DNA from: Pseudomonadota bacterium
GTDB lineage: Bacteria; Myxococcota_A; Polyangia; Fen-1088
Assembly: GCA_017881285.1 (NCBI GenBank)
Contig: JADGRD010000221.1
Coordinates: 1 to 6,288 of the forward strand
Direction of reading: 5' to 3'
Length of the DNA stretch: 6,288 nt
Part shown: one piece after another, positions 1-5,759 of the stretch
How positions within the stretch are numbered: position 1 is the stretch's first letter
Layout: each line of letters starts with the position of its first letter
Notes under the pieces: model-generated
Seen by the model: the letters and a program-made list of their open reading frames with translations, nothing else
The model's database searches: none
Told to the model about the DNA's origin: nothing
Program-made: the position numbers and the translations under genes

Positions 1-898
1 CGAGGCGGAATTCCAGGCCCTTGGCGTCGGGGATCGGGAAATCGAGACCGAAGAGCAGGTTGATGATGGGCAGTGCGCTGGGAACCGATGTCTCCTGGAA
101 TCGGTGCGCGTTGTACGGCCCAAGGTCCTGTCCCGCCACCGAGCTTTGCGACAGCATCGCTTCATTGCACTTCGCGTCGGTACCACAGATGACGGCGCCC
201 GGGCCGTAGCCCGGTGCTTGGCCTCCCGGCTGGCGAACCTCATACTGGCCGGTCGCGGGATCGTATTGGGCGGAGATGCGCATGACCTTGCCGCGCACCA
301 CGCCAAGTCCCAGACCAGCACCGTAGTGAATGCCGAAGTAGGGACTGAAGTACTGGCGCAGGACGTAGGCGGCATCCATGGTGATAAGCCCGAATCCCTT
401 CGTCTGGACCAGGTCCGCGTCGAGAGCCGGATCCTTGCCGCGGCCCAGCCAGTACCCGTCGGACGTGGTCATGTTCTGGTAGCCAACCGCGACCACGATC
501 TCCCAGGTGCGATTCCGGTCCTCCTTGTCGTGCTTGCGCCAGAAACCCTCGAGGGCCCAGCAATTGAAGGTCGAGAGGGGCACGTTCTTCTGCGTGAAGA
601 GCCCGAGAAACCAACCCGGCACCGACACCCAGCGCCAGCGAACGGCGAGCCCGTAGTGCGCCTTGTCCGCCATCTTGCCCGCCGCCGCCTCGGCCGTGGT
701 CGCTGCCGGCGTCTCCTCGGCGGCCGGCGCCGCTCCCGTCTCGCTGGCGGCCGGCGCCGCTTCGCTGGCGGCCGGCGCCAGGCTCGCGGAATCCGCGGGC
801 GGCGGCGGCGTTTCCGAAGTTTCCTGGGCAAACGCGGTGGTGCTAAGGGCGACAATAGTGAAGGACAGAAGTTGGGCCAAGCGCGTGCGATGGTGCAT
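1..898 (-). CDS. Putative outer-membrane protein with signal peptide and Ala/Pro linker (3' end off the window)
   Basis: This leftward reading frame is open from an ATG at 898 to the window edge (about 298 codons, no stop). A Shine-Dalgarno-like GGAGG lies 5 nt upstream of the ATG. Residues 1-24 form a typical signal peptide: basic start (MHHRTR), hydrophobic core, and an AFA|QE cleavage site. Residues 25 to about 78 are a low-complexity Ala/Pro/Glu/Thr linker with repeated APAASE-like units. From about residue 81 (HYGLAVRWRW) the protein alternates aromatic and Gly-rich stretches, for example YFGIHYGAGLGLGVV, as expected of outer-membrane beta strands. A later segment has two cysteines (ICGTDAKC). 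The overall style recalls uncharacterised outer-membrane proteins of Myxococcota; that is recollection, not a search. Plus-strand open frames over this region are shadows. Function unknown; surface or outer-membrane location is inferred. Confidence 0.75.
   Translation of the reverse strand, partial: MHHRTRLAQLLSFTIVALSTTAFAQETSETPPPPADSASLAPAASEAAPAASETGAAPAAEETPAATTAEAAAGKMADKAHYGLAVRWRWVSVPGWFLGLFTQKNVPLSTFNCWALEGFWRKHDKEDRNRTWEIVVAVGYQNMTTSDGYWLGRGKDPALDADLVQTKGFGLITMDAAYVLRQYFSPYFGIHYGAGLGLGVVRGKVMRISAQYDPATGQYEVRQPGGQAPGYGPGAVICGTDAKCNEAMLSQSSVAGQDLGPYNAHRFQETSVPSALPIINLLFGLDFPIPDAKGLEFRL
714..779. repeat. Short GC-rich repeats encoding the APAASE linker
   Basis: An 18-bp unit (TCGCTGGCGGCCGGCGCC) occurs identically at 741-758 and 762-779, a 21-bp period. 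A third copy with three mismatches lies at 714-731. On the minus strand they encode the APAASE/APAAEE units of the linker between the signal peptide and the predicted barrel of the leftward gene. In-frame copy-number change here would only alter linker length. Confidence 0.7.
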
Positions 899-927
899 GA
901 ATGCCTCCGGACGATCGGGTTGCCGCG

Positions 928-933
928 ACTATA
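928..933 (-). promoter_or_regulatory. Possible -10 element for the leftward outer-membrane gene
   Basis: The minus strand reads TATAGT here, one base from the sigma-70 -10 consensus, about 30 nt upstream of the ATG at 898. A transcript from it would have a leader of roughly 20-25 nt containing the GGAGG ribosome site. No good -35 hexamer is visible at 16-18 nt spacing, so the call is tentative. It lies between the two divergent genes only if the rightward gene starts at GTG 961. Confidence 0.3.
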
Positions 934-960
934 CCCCAACGACTGTGCTACCGTCTGCCC

Positions 961-1587
961 GTGCCTCTGACGTACCTGGCCATCGCAGTTTGCGCGCTGG
1001 CCGCCGGGCCGCCAACACCGCCGGCCTCCGGCGGTGCCAAGACCGGCGACGCGCGGCCGCAGCTCGCGGCCTACCTCGCCAGCCACGACGTGCCCACGCT
1101 GGCCGAGCTACGCGGGCTGGCGAGCGCGCCCGACAAGCCCTTGATGGCCATCGCGGAGGACGGGCGCGCGGAAGGCCTCATTCGTGCGCGCGCCGTGGCC
1201 GCGCTACGCCTTCTGCCCTCGCCGGCCGTGCAAGGGTTTCTCGGCAAAATGGTGCGGACCAAGGCCAAGTCGAATGATACGACCGAGCGCCTGATCCTGC
1301 GCCGGGCCGCGATGGCGCTCGGCTGGATCTCCGGGCCGCGCGCCGCCGCCGATCTCGCACTCCTCTTCGACAACGCCGATCCCGAGGTCCGCCTCGACGC
1401 CGCCATCGGCCTCGGCCTGACGCGCGCCGAGGACGCGCCGGCTCTCTTGCGGCGGCAGCTTGCCGTCGAATCGGTGCCCCGGGTGCGCGACCAGATCGAA
1501 CGCCAGCTCCGCGTGTTCCCACCGCCCCCACCCCCGCCGGCCAAGAGCCTGCCCATGCGAGAAGAACCGCCCCTGCGCGGGTTCTGA
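961..1587 (+). CDS. Exported HEAT-repeat protein with proline-rich tail
   Basis: The frame is open from ATG 901, but that codon is 2 bp from the divergent gene's start and would overlap its promoter. I prefer GTG 961, giving 208 residues, although neither start has a clear ribosome site. The N-terminus (LTYLAIAVCALAAG) is hydrophobic and looks like a signal sequence or anchor. It is not a good lipobox, because the residue before Cys is Val. The middle is all-helical with HEAT/PBS-lyase-like repeats: RARAVAAL (about 75-82), RRAAMALG (about 114-121) and VRLDAAIGLG (about 143-152), each with the Ala-rich helix and adjacent Arg/Asp typical of the fold. The end is a run of seven prolines (187-193) and a short charged tail. 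HEAT repeats usually mediate protein binding; no enzymatic motif is seen. Specific role unknown; a periplasmic scaffold is a guess. Confidence 0.65.
   Translation: MPLTYLAIAVCALAAGPPTPPASGGAKTGDARPQLAAYLASHDVPTLAELRGLASAPDKPLMAIAEDGRAEGLIRARAVAALRLLPSPAVQGFLGKMVRTKAKSNDTTERLILRRAAMALGWISGPRAAADLALLFDNADPEVRLDAAIGLGLTRAEDAPALLRRQLAVESVPRVRDQIERQLRVFPPPPPPPAKSLPMREEPPLRGF
1016..1036. repeat. Perfect 9-bp inverted repeat with 3-nt loop inside the HEAT gene
   Basis: CACCGCCGG (1016-1024), loop CCT, then CCGGCGGTG (1028-1036). It lies about 55 nt after GTG 961, just beyond the predicted signal sequence, and encodes part of TPPASGGA. No T-run follows, so it is not an intrinsic terminator. In very GC-rich DNA such palindromes can occur by chance, though nine perfect pairs around a three-base loop would be a stable RNA hairpin early in the message. 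Confidence 0.6.
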
Positions 1588-1647
1588 CGGCTGCGCGCTT
1601 GTGGTAACCTCCCCCGCGCCCGGCAACCATCAGCAGGAGAATTCATC

Positions 1648-2958
1648 GTGTCCAAGGAGAAGCTCGGCATTCTGGTCGGTGGCGGTCCCGCGCCTGGCAT
1701 CAACAGCGTGATCAGCGCGGCCACCATCCGCGCCCTCTTGCAGAGTGTCGAGGTGCTCGGCATTCGCGATGGCTTCGATCACCTGATGAAGGGACGCCTG
1801 GAGGACATCCGCCCCTTGCACCTCGGCGACGTCAGCCGCATCCACTTCACCGGCGGCTCGATTCTCGGCAGCTCGCGCGCCAACCCGACCAAGAAAGACG
1901 AGGATCTGGTCATGGTGGTCGAGTCGCTGCACCGGCTGGGCATCACCCAGCTCATCACCATCGGCGGCGACGACACCGCCTTCTCGGCGATGAAGGTCTC
2001 GGAAAAGGCGGCAGGCCGGCTGCGCGTGGTGCACGTGCCCAAGACCATCGACAACGATCTCGACCTCGATCCCTCCATCGATTCCTTCGGCTACAACACC
2101 GCCCGCAGCCTGGGCGTCGAGCTGGTCAAGAACCTGATGGTCGATGCCAAGACCACCTCGCGCTGGTATTTCGTCGTGGCCATGGGGCGCAAGGCCGGCC
2201 ACCTGGCGCTCGGCATCGGCAAGGCGGCGGGCGCGACCCTGACCATCATCCCCGAGGAATTCCCGCGCAACAAGCCCACCCTGCGCATCCTGGTCGACAT
2301 CCTGGCCGGGGCCATCATCAAGCGCCTGGCCGAAGGCCGGCGCTACGGCGTGGCGATCCTGGCCGAGGGCCTGGCCGAGGGCCTGCCCGAGGAGGACATC
2401 AAGCGCCTGGGCGACGCCGAACACGACGAGCACGGCCATATGCGCATCTCCGAGCTGAACCTGGGCGGTAGCCTCAAGAAGGCGGTGTACGCCCGCCTGG
2501 CCGGGCTGGGCGTGGCCAAGGTCAACGTGGTGGCCAAGGACATCGGCTACGAGCTGCGCTGCGCGGATCCGGTGCCCTACGACATGGAATACACGCGCGA
2601 CCTCGGTTACTGCGCGGCCAAGTACCTCTTCTCGGGCGGCCACTCGGCGATGGTCTCGCTGCAAGCCGGCAACTTCGTGCCCATTCCCTTCGCGCAGCTC
2701 CTCGACCCGCAGACCGGCCGCACGCGCGTGCGCATGGTGGATATCAAGTCCACCCGCTACGCCATCGCCCGCCGCTACATGATCCGCCTGCGGCGCGACG
2801 ATTTCGACGAGCCGGCCTTGCTGTCGATGTTCGGTTCGGTGTGTAACCCGAAGCAGTCGGCCGAGGAATTCAAGCGCGAGTTCGGCTACGTGGTCGAGAA
2901 CGAGGCGCCACCGCTCGACCTGCTGCACGTGCGCGACCGCGAAAGCAACGGGCGCTGA
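1648..2958 (+). CDS. pfp: 6-phosphofructokinase, probably pyrophosphate-dependent
   Basis: This 436-residue protein starts at GTG 1648, with AGGAG 8 nt upstream (1635-1639). It converts fructose 6-phosphate to fructose 1,6-bisphosphate in cytoplasmic glycolysis. Family motifs appear in order: GGGPAPGIN (11-19, phosphate-donor loop), GGDDT (106-110), PKTIDND (131-137, with Asp135 as expected catalytic base), MGR (179-181, sugar-phosphate binding), AEG (239-241, substrate Glu), and YELR (301-304). In ATP-using enzymes the second motif is GGDGS and the third PGTIDND. Asp109 and Lys132 here are the established signatures of the pyrophosphate-using type (EC 2.7.1.90), which is reversible. Length exceeds the ~320 residues of E. 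coli PfkA because of a C-terminal extension, normal for long PPi-type members. No frameshift or missing motif. A 62-bp gap separates it from the HEAT gene. PPi use is inferred from motifs; the family assignment is secure. Confidence 0.92.
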   Translation: MSKEKLGILVGGGPAPGINSVISAATIRALLQSVEVLGIRDGFDHLMKGRLEDIRPLHLGDVSRIHFTGGSILGSSRANPTKKDEDLVMVVESLHRLGITQLITIGGDDTAFSAMKVSEKAAGRLRVVHVPKTIDNDLDLDPSIDSFGYNTARSLGVELVKNLMVDAKTTSRWYFVVAMGRKAGHLALGIGKAAGATLTIIPEEFPRNKPTLRILVDILAGAIIKRLAEGRRYGVAILAEGLAEGLPEEDIKRLGDAEHDEHGHMRISELNLGGSLKKAVYARLAGLGVAKVNVVAKDIGYELRCADPVPYDMEYTRDLGYCAAKYLFSGGHSAMVSLQAGNFVPIPFAQLLDPQTGRTRVRMVDIKSTRYAIARRYMIRLRRDDFDEPALLSMFGSVCNPKQSAEEFKREFGYVVENEAPPLDLLHVRDRESNGR

Positions 2959-2970
2959 CCAGAGCTTTGA

Positions 2971-3015
2971 ACCACCGAGGCCCTGTGCTCTTGTCCCCCT
3001 CGGCGCCCTCCGTGG
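2971..3015 (-). repeat. Degenerate 9-bp-period repeat, copy A (upstream of the rlmN-like gene)
   Basis: Read on the minus strand, the region divides into five 9-mers: CCACGGAGG, GCGCCGAGG, GGGACAAGA, GCACAGGGC, CTCGGTGGT. These resemble the C-A-C-(G/A)-G-A-G units of the array at 4152-4196, but much eroded and in the opposite orientation. It overlaps the earliest possible start codons of the radical SAM gene. The similarity is by eye and modest; it could be chance. Confidence 0.35.
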
Positions 3016-4151
3016 CTCTTCCCCAGCTTCCCCTACTTCGTAATCTCGATTGGCCGGTGCTGCGCGCCGAGCTGGCCGGGCACGGCGTGGGTGAGCCGGT
3101 CGCGCGCAAGGTGTTCGCGCGGGTGCACCGGGACTGGGGAAGCCGCCTCGACGACATGGAATTGTTGCCCGCGAAGGTGCGTGCGGCGCTGGCCGACTTG
3201 GGGCCATTCCCAGAGCTGGAAACCCTCGAGCGGCGGCGGGCGGCCGACGGTTTCGTGAAGTACCTCTTCCGCCTGCCCGACGGCGCCGAGATCGAGGCGG
3301 TGCGCATCCCGCTGCCCCATCCCGCCGATGCGCGCGCGCTGAAGGAACGGCGCCAGCGCGGCGAAGCACACGGCCTGGTGGCGTTGCCCACGGCCAAGTA
3401 CAGCCTGTGCATCAGCTCGCAGGTGGGCTGTGCGCTCGGCTGCGCCTTCTGCTCCACCGGCAAGCTCGGGTTTTCGCGCAACCTCGCGACGTGGGAGATG
3501 CTGGCGCAGGTCCATGCCGTGCTCCGCGAGGCCGACCATCCCGTGCGCGGGGTGCTCTTCCTCGGCATGGGCGAACCGCTCCTCAACTACGACAACGTCA
3601 TGGCCGCGGCCCGCATCCTCTCCCATCCCGCGGGGCTGGCCATCTCCGCCGACGCCATCTCCATCTCGACCGCGGGCGTGGCGCCGGCCATCCGGCGGTT
3701 CGCCGCCGAGAAGACACGCTTCCGCCTCATGGTTTCGCTGGCCGCGCCCACGCGGCCGATGCGCCTGTCGCTCATGCCCATCGAGGAGCGCTGGCCGATC
3801 GAGGAGCTGGTGGCCGCAGTCCGCGACTACGCGGACACGAGCCGCAGTCGCGTGACCCTAGCCTACGTCGGGATCTCGGGCGCGAACATGAGCCGGCAAG
3901 CCGCGCGGGACGTGGCCCGGTTGTTCGCAGGCATACGGGTCAAGGTCAATCTCATCGACGTCAACGATTCGGCGGGGCGATACCAGCCACCGACGGACGC
4001 CGAAGTAGCAGAGTTCCGCGCGGAGCTCTCCGCACATGCCATCCCCGTCGTGCGTCGTTACGCTGGCGGCCGTGACATCTGCGCCGCCTGCGGCACCCTG
4101 GCCGCCACCCGCCAGGGCGGGGTGGTGCTTGGTGAGGGACCAGGCCGGTAG
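2985..4151 (+). CDS. rlmN: RlmN/Cfr-family radical SAM RNA methyltransferase, divergent member
   Basis: This family methylates C2 (RlmN) or C8 (Cfr) of adenosine 2503 in 23S rRNA; RlmN also acts on some tRNAs. With GTG 2985 it has 388 residues, near the family's usual length. The [4Fe-4S] motif CALGCAFC gives Cys149, Cys153 and Cys156. Cys142 (in SLCISSQVGC) matches the conserved Cys118 of E. coli RlmN, and Cys369 (in AACG) matches its methyl-carrying Cys355. GMGEPLLN (about 194) is the SAM-binding GEP motif, and ISTAG follows. The full catalytic set is present. Unusual points: SLAAP replaces the common SLHAP, ISGANMS replaces the usual G-VND stretch, and NLIDVND replaces NLIP-N. It may therefore be a paralogue with another RNA target. 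Starts TTG 2967, GTG 2985 (weak GAGG 4 nt upstream) and GTG 3012 are all possible; homology begins near LLRNLDW. It lies 26 nt after the phosphofructokinase stop and may be cotranscribed. Confidence 0.85.
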   Translation: MLLSPSAPSVALPQLPLLRNLDWPVLRAELAGHGVGEPVARKVFARVHRDWGSRLDDMELLPAKVRAALADLGPFPELETLERRRAADGFVKYLFRLPDGAEIEAVRIPLPHPADARALKERRQRGEAHGLVALPTAKYSLCISSQVGCALGCAFCSTGKLGFSRNLATWEMLAQVHAVLREADHPVRGVLFLGMGEPLLNYDNVMAAARILSHPAGLAISADAISISTAGVAPAIRRFAAEKTRFRLMVSLAAPTRPMRLSLMPIEERWPIEELVAAVRDYADTSRSRVTLAYVGISGANMSRQAARDVARLFAGIRVKVNLIDVNDSAGRYQPPTDAEVAEFRAELSAHAIPVVRRYAGGRDICAACGTLAATRQGGVVLGEGPGR

Positions 4152-4196
4152 AAGACGGAGAGAACACAGAGAATACAGAGGCCACAGAGAAAGAAA
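4152..4196 (+). repeat. 9-bp-period repeat array, copy B (downstream of the rlmN-like gene)
   Basis: Immediately after the radical SAM stop codon come five 9-mers: AAGACGGAG, AGAACACAG, AGAATACAG, AGGCCACAG, AGAAAGAAA. The period is clear and the purine-rich strand bias contrasts sharply with the GC-rich genes around it. Intergenic stretches of ACCACGGAG/GACACAGAG type occur in many bacterial genomes. That this belongs to the same class is recognition from memory; its function is unknown. Confidence 0.7.
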
Positions 4197-4244
4197 GCGT
4201 TCGGGCTGGAGGTACGGGAAGTTGTGGTCTAATGAGGCGCACGC

Positions 4245-4655
4245 GTGCCCGAGCCTGAGCACATACCGGACAACCAGCGAGCTTCATCGCTGCTGCGGCC
4301 TTTGTTATGGGTCCTCGCCATCCTGGGCGCCGCCTACCTGCCGCTCTTCCTCGGCAAGATTATCTTCTTTCGCGACATCGCGCACTGGGGGTTCCCCGCC
4401 CGCGCCTTCCTGCGTGACAGCCTCGCGCGCGGCGAATTGCCCGCCTGGAATCCCTTTCAGGGGCTCCTCTGGAGCCAGATCATCCTGAGCATCCAGCTCC
4501 CCTTGACCGTGTTCCCCCTCATTTTCCTCACCTCCTCCCGGAAGGTAATGGGCAAATACGCCACCCCCCCCAGGGAAAGATTTCTCCTCTGGATCGTAGC
4601 GACGGTGATAGCGATTCTGAACATCATGTTGTTGGTGCAGATTCTTTTTGGCTGA
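4245..4655 (+). CDS. In-frame chimera: YfhO-like N-terminus joined to Nramp (MntH-type) C-terminus
   Basis: The 136-codon frame starts at GTG 4245 (GAGG 7 nt upstream) and ends at TGA 4653-4655. Residues 1 to about 73 look like the start of a large YfhO-type multi-pass membrane protein: a first membrane helix (LLWVLAILGAAYLPLFLG), then FFRDIAHWGFPARAFLRDSL and GELPAWNPFQG, a pattern characteristic of that family and of related glycosyltransferase-like proteins. From about residue 74 the sequence changes to the end of an Nramp divalent-metal transporter. LLWSQIILSIQLPL, PLIFLTSSRKVMG and the final LNIMLLVQILFG align without gaps to my recollection of the E. coli MntH C-terminus (MSQVLLS, PLLIFTSDSKLMG, LNIWLLVG). 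Each half lacks most of its parent, including the Nramp metal-binding helices, so the product is unlikely to transport anything. It is a recombination remnant or an assembly artefact. Confidence 0.75.
   Translation: MPEPEHIPDNQRASSLLRPLLWVLAILGAAYLPLFLGKIIFFRDIAHWGFPARAFLRDSLARGELPAWNPFQGLLWSQIILSIQLPLTVFPLIFLTSSRKVMGKYATPPRERFLLWIVATVIAILNIMLLVQILFG
4462..4476. other. Junction palindrome and compositional boundary
   Basis: GGCTCC (4462-4467), loop TCT, GGAGCC (4471-4476) form a perfect 6-bp inverted repeat. It falls on the codons (73-78) where the YfhO-like part ends and the Nramp part begins. To the left the DNA is strongly GC-rich; to the right it becomes more mixed, with A/T-rich intergenic sequence by 4680. 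The palindrome could have promoted a template switch, a deletion or an assembly error, or be coincidental. Confidence 0.55.
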
Positions 4656-4675
4656 CTCTCCCGTACCTTGCCCCC

Positions 4676-4741
4676 TGTGAAATAAACGCCATTCTGTTAT
4701 TTGAATGGATTTTTTTGTCTGATTGTGAAATAATCGCCATT
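4676..4741. repeat. Two near-identical 18-bp direct repeats in the intergenic region
   Basis: TGTGAAATAAACGCCATT (4676-4693) recurs as TGTGAAATAATCGCCATT (4724-4741) with a single mismatch and a 48-bp offset. The first copy overlaps the terminator stem; the second lies about 110 bp before the phosphoesterase ATG. A pair of binding sites for one regulator, or remnants of a small duplication or insertion, would both fit. The sequence is not a CRP site, because the TCACA half is absent. Confidence 0.6.
4689..4716 (+). terminator. Probable Rho-independent terminator after the Nramp tail
   Basis: CCATTC (4689-4694), an 8-nt loop, GAATGG (4703-4708), one A, then seven T (4710-4716). It lies 34 nt after the stop of the chimeric frame, the right place to end the original Nramp transcript. 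The stem is short and only half GC, so termination may be inefficient. Confidence 0.5.
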
Positions 4742-4848
4742 TGGGTGACGAGTTGGAATATCCGATTCAGAAAAGCAAAGATCAGGGAGAATGGAATGAC
4801 GCAAAAATGGAGAAAGGGGAACCGACGTGCGATCCGGTTCTACGCACG

Positions 4849-5730
4849 ATGAAACTGGCCCACCTCTCCGATCTCCATTTTTATCGTTTTCCCTCTTGGA
4901 AGGGCATATGGAGCAAGCGGCTGGTCGGTTTGACCAACCTCTATATCCGCGGGCGCATCCGCCACTTCAACACGGATATCGCGATGCTGGCGATACGCTC
5001 CGTAATCGAGGACGAGCCTGACGGGGTCATGATCAGCGGCGATCTCACCGCCCTGGGATCTCCCGAGGAATTCAAAATGGCACGGCAGGCGCTCGATCCG
5101 CTGATCGCCCGCATCCCGACCGTGATTGTCCCGGGAAACCACGACTACTACACCCGCGGAGCCGCCAACAGCCACCGGATTGAGGAATATTTCGGTGATG
5201 TCATCCGGACACCGGGCTCGGCGGAAACCGATCCCACCTACCCCACCCTGCACTTGATCGGGGAAACGGCCCTGATGGGAATGAATCCGAGCTGTTACAC
5301 CGTGGGCGCCTCGGGAAGAATTGATCCCCGGGAGGTCGAAAGACTGGAAATACTGCTGCAGGAGCCTCGGGTCGCCGGCCGTTTCAAGGTCCTGATCATC
5401 CATTATCCGCTGTTCAACCGCGGAGGAAAGGTCACCCCGCTGTTCTGGCGGCGGCTGAGAAACCGGGAAAACCTCATCGCGGTTCTCTCCCGCTACCCGG
5501 TCGATCTGGTGGTCCATGGCCATGACCATTACCGGTACTCCAATACCATGACCGCCGATAACGGCCAAGCGGTTTACCTGGCCAACGCCGGGTCGGCCGG
5601 CTACGCCCGCGGTTCGGTGAAGGCTTCGTACAATCTGTACGAAATCGAGGGGAAAAAGCTGATACGGGTAACCCATAAGAATTTCGGCACCGGCGGATTC
5701 GAAATCACCTATCAGGGCCCGCCCGTATAA
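4849..5730 (+). CDS. Calcineurin-like metallophosphoesterase
   Basis: The protein has 293 residues from ATG 4849, where the family's usual opening MKLAHLSDLHF begins. The frame stays open upstream to TTG 4741, with an ATG at 4807. None of these has a well-placed ribosome site, so a short N-terminal extension is possible. All signatures of the two-metal calcineurin-like superfamily are present: SDLH (Asp8, His10), SGDLT (Asp65), PGNHD (Asn97, His98), IIHYPL (His185) and HGHDH (His225, His227). The enzyme should hydrolyse phosphoester bonds with Mn/Fe-type metals in the cytoplasm; no signal peptide or membrane segment is seen. The layout resembles the CpdA/Icc-like group (cyclic-nucleotide and related esterases), but substrate cannot be read from the motifs. 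Codon use (CGG/AGA Arg, GGA Gly, GAA Glu) differs from the GC-rich genes on the left. The unlinked neighbours give no functional hint. Confidence 0.88.
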   Translation: MKLAHLSDLHFYRFPSWKGIWSKRLVGLTNLYIRGRIRHFNTDIAMLAIRSVIEDEPDGVMISGDLTALGSPEEFKMARQALDPLIARIPTVIVPGNHDYYTRGAANSHRIEEYFGDVIRTPGSAETDPTYPTLHLIGETALMGMNPSCYTVGASGRIDPREVERLEILLQEPRVAGRFKVLIIHYPLFNRGGKVTPLFWRRLRNRENLIAVLSRYPVDLVVHGHDHYRYSNTMTADNGQAVYLANAGSAGYARGSVKASYNLYEIEGKKLIRVTHKNFGTGGFEITYQGPPV

Positions 5731-5759
5731 CCGGGGGATCATCGCCGAATCGACCGTCC

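Noticed and set aside
901..960. ATG 901 as start of the HEAT-repeat gene
   Set aside because: It is 2 bp from the divergent start and would overlap the TATAGT element and ribosome site of that gene; GTG 961 leaves room for a promoter. Not excluded.
104..970. Long plus-strand open frame opposite the outer-membrane gene
   Set aside because: Arg-rich low-complexity translation typical of the complement of GC-rich coding DNA; the minus strand has a ribosome site, signal peptide and coherent protein.
1563..1585. Hairpin AGAACC/GGTTCT at the end of the HEAT gene as a terminator
   Set aside because: It overlaps the last codons and stop, has no following T-run, and is bulged.
1582..1610. Possible promoter (TTCTGA, 17 nt, TAACCT) before the phosphofructokinase
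   Set aside because: Only half the bases match in each hexamer; too weak to list.
2359..2382. 12-bp tandem repeat CTGGCCGAGGGC in the phosphofructokinase
   Set aside because: It encodes LAEGLAEG at the substrate-binding AEG motif, where similar residues are usual in the family; the DNA identity reflects strong codon bias.
1630..3369. 579-codon minus-strand open frame
   Set aside because: It is antisense to the phosphofructokinase and radical SAM genes, which carry clear family motifs; its translation shows no recognisable domain.
4096..4117. 7-bp inverted repeat CCCTGGC/GCCAGGG near the end of the RlmN-like gene
   Set aside because: It is inside conserved C-terminal codons with no T-run; probably chance in GC-rich sequence.
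4152..4196. CRISPR array
   Set aside because: Units are 9 bp and contiguous, with no spacers.
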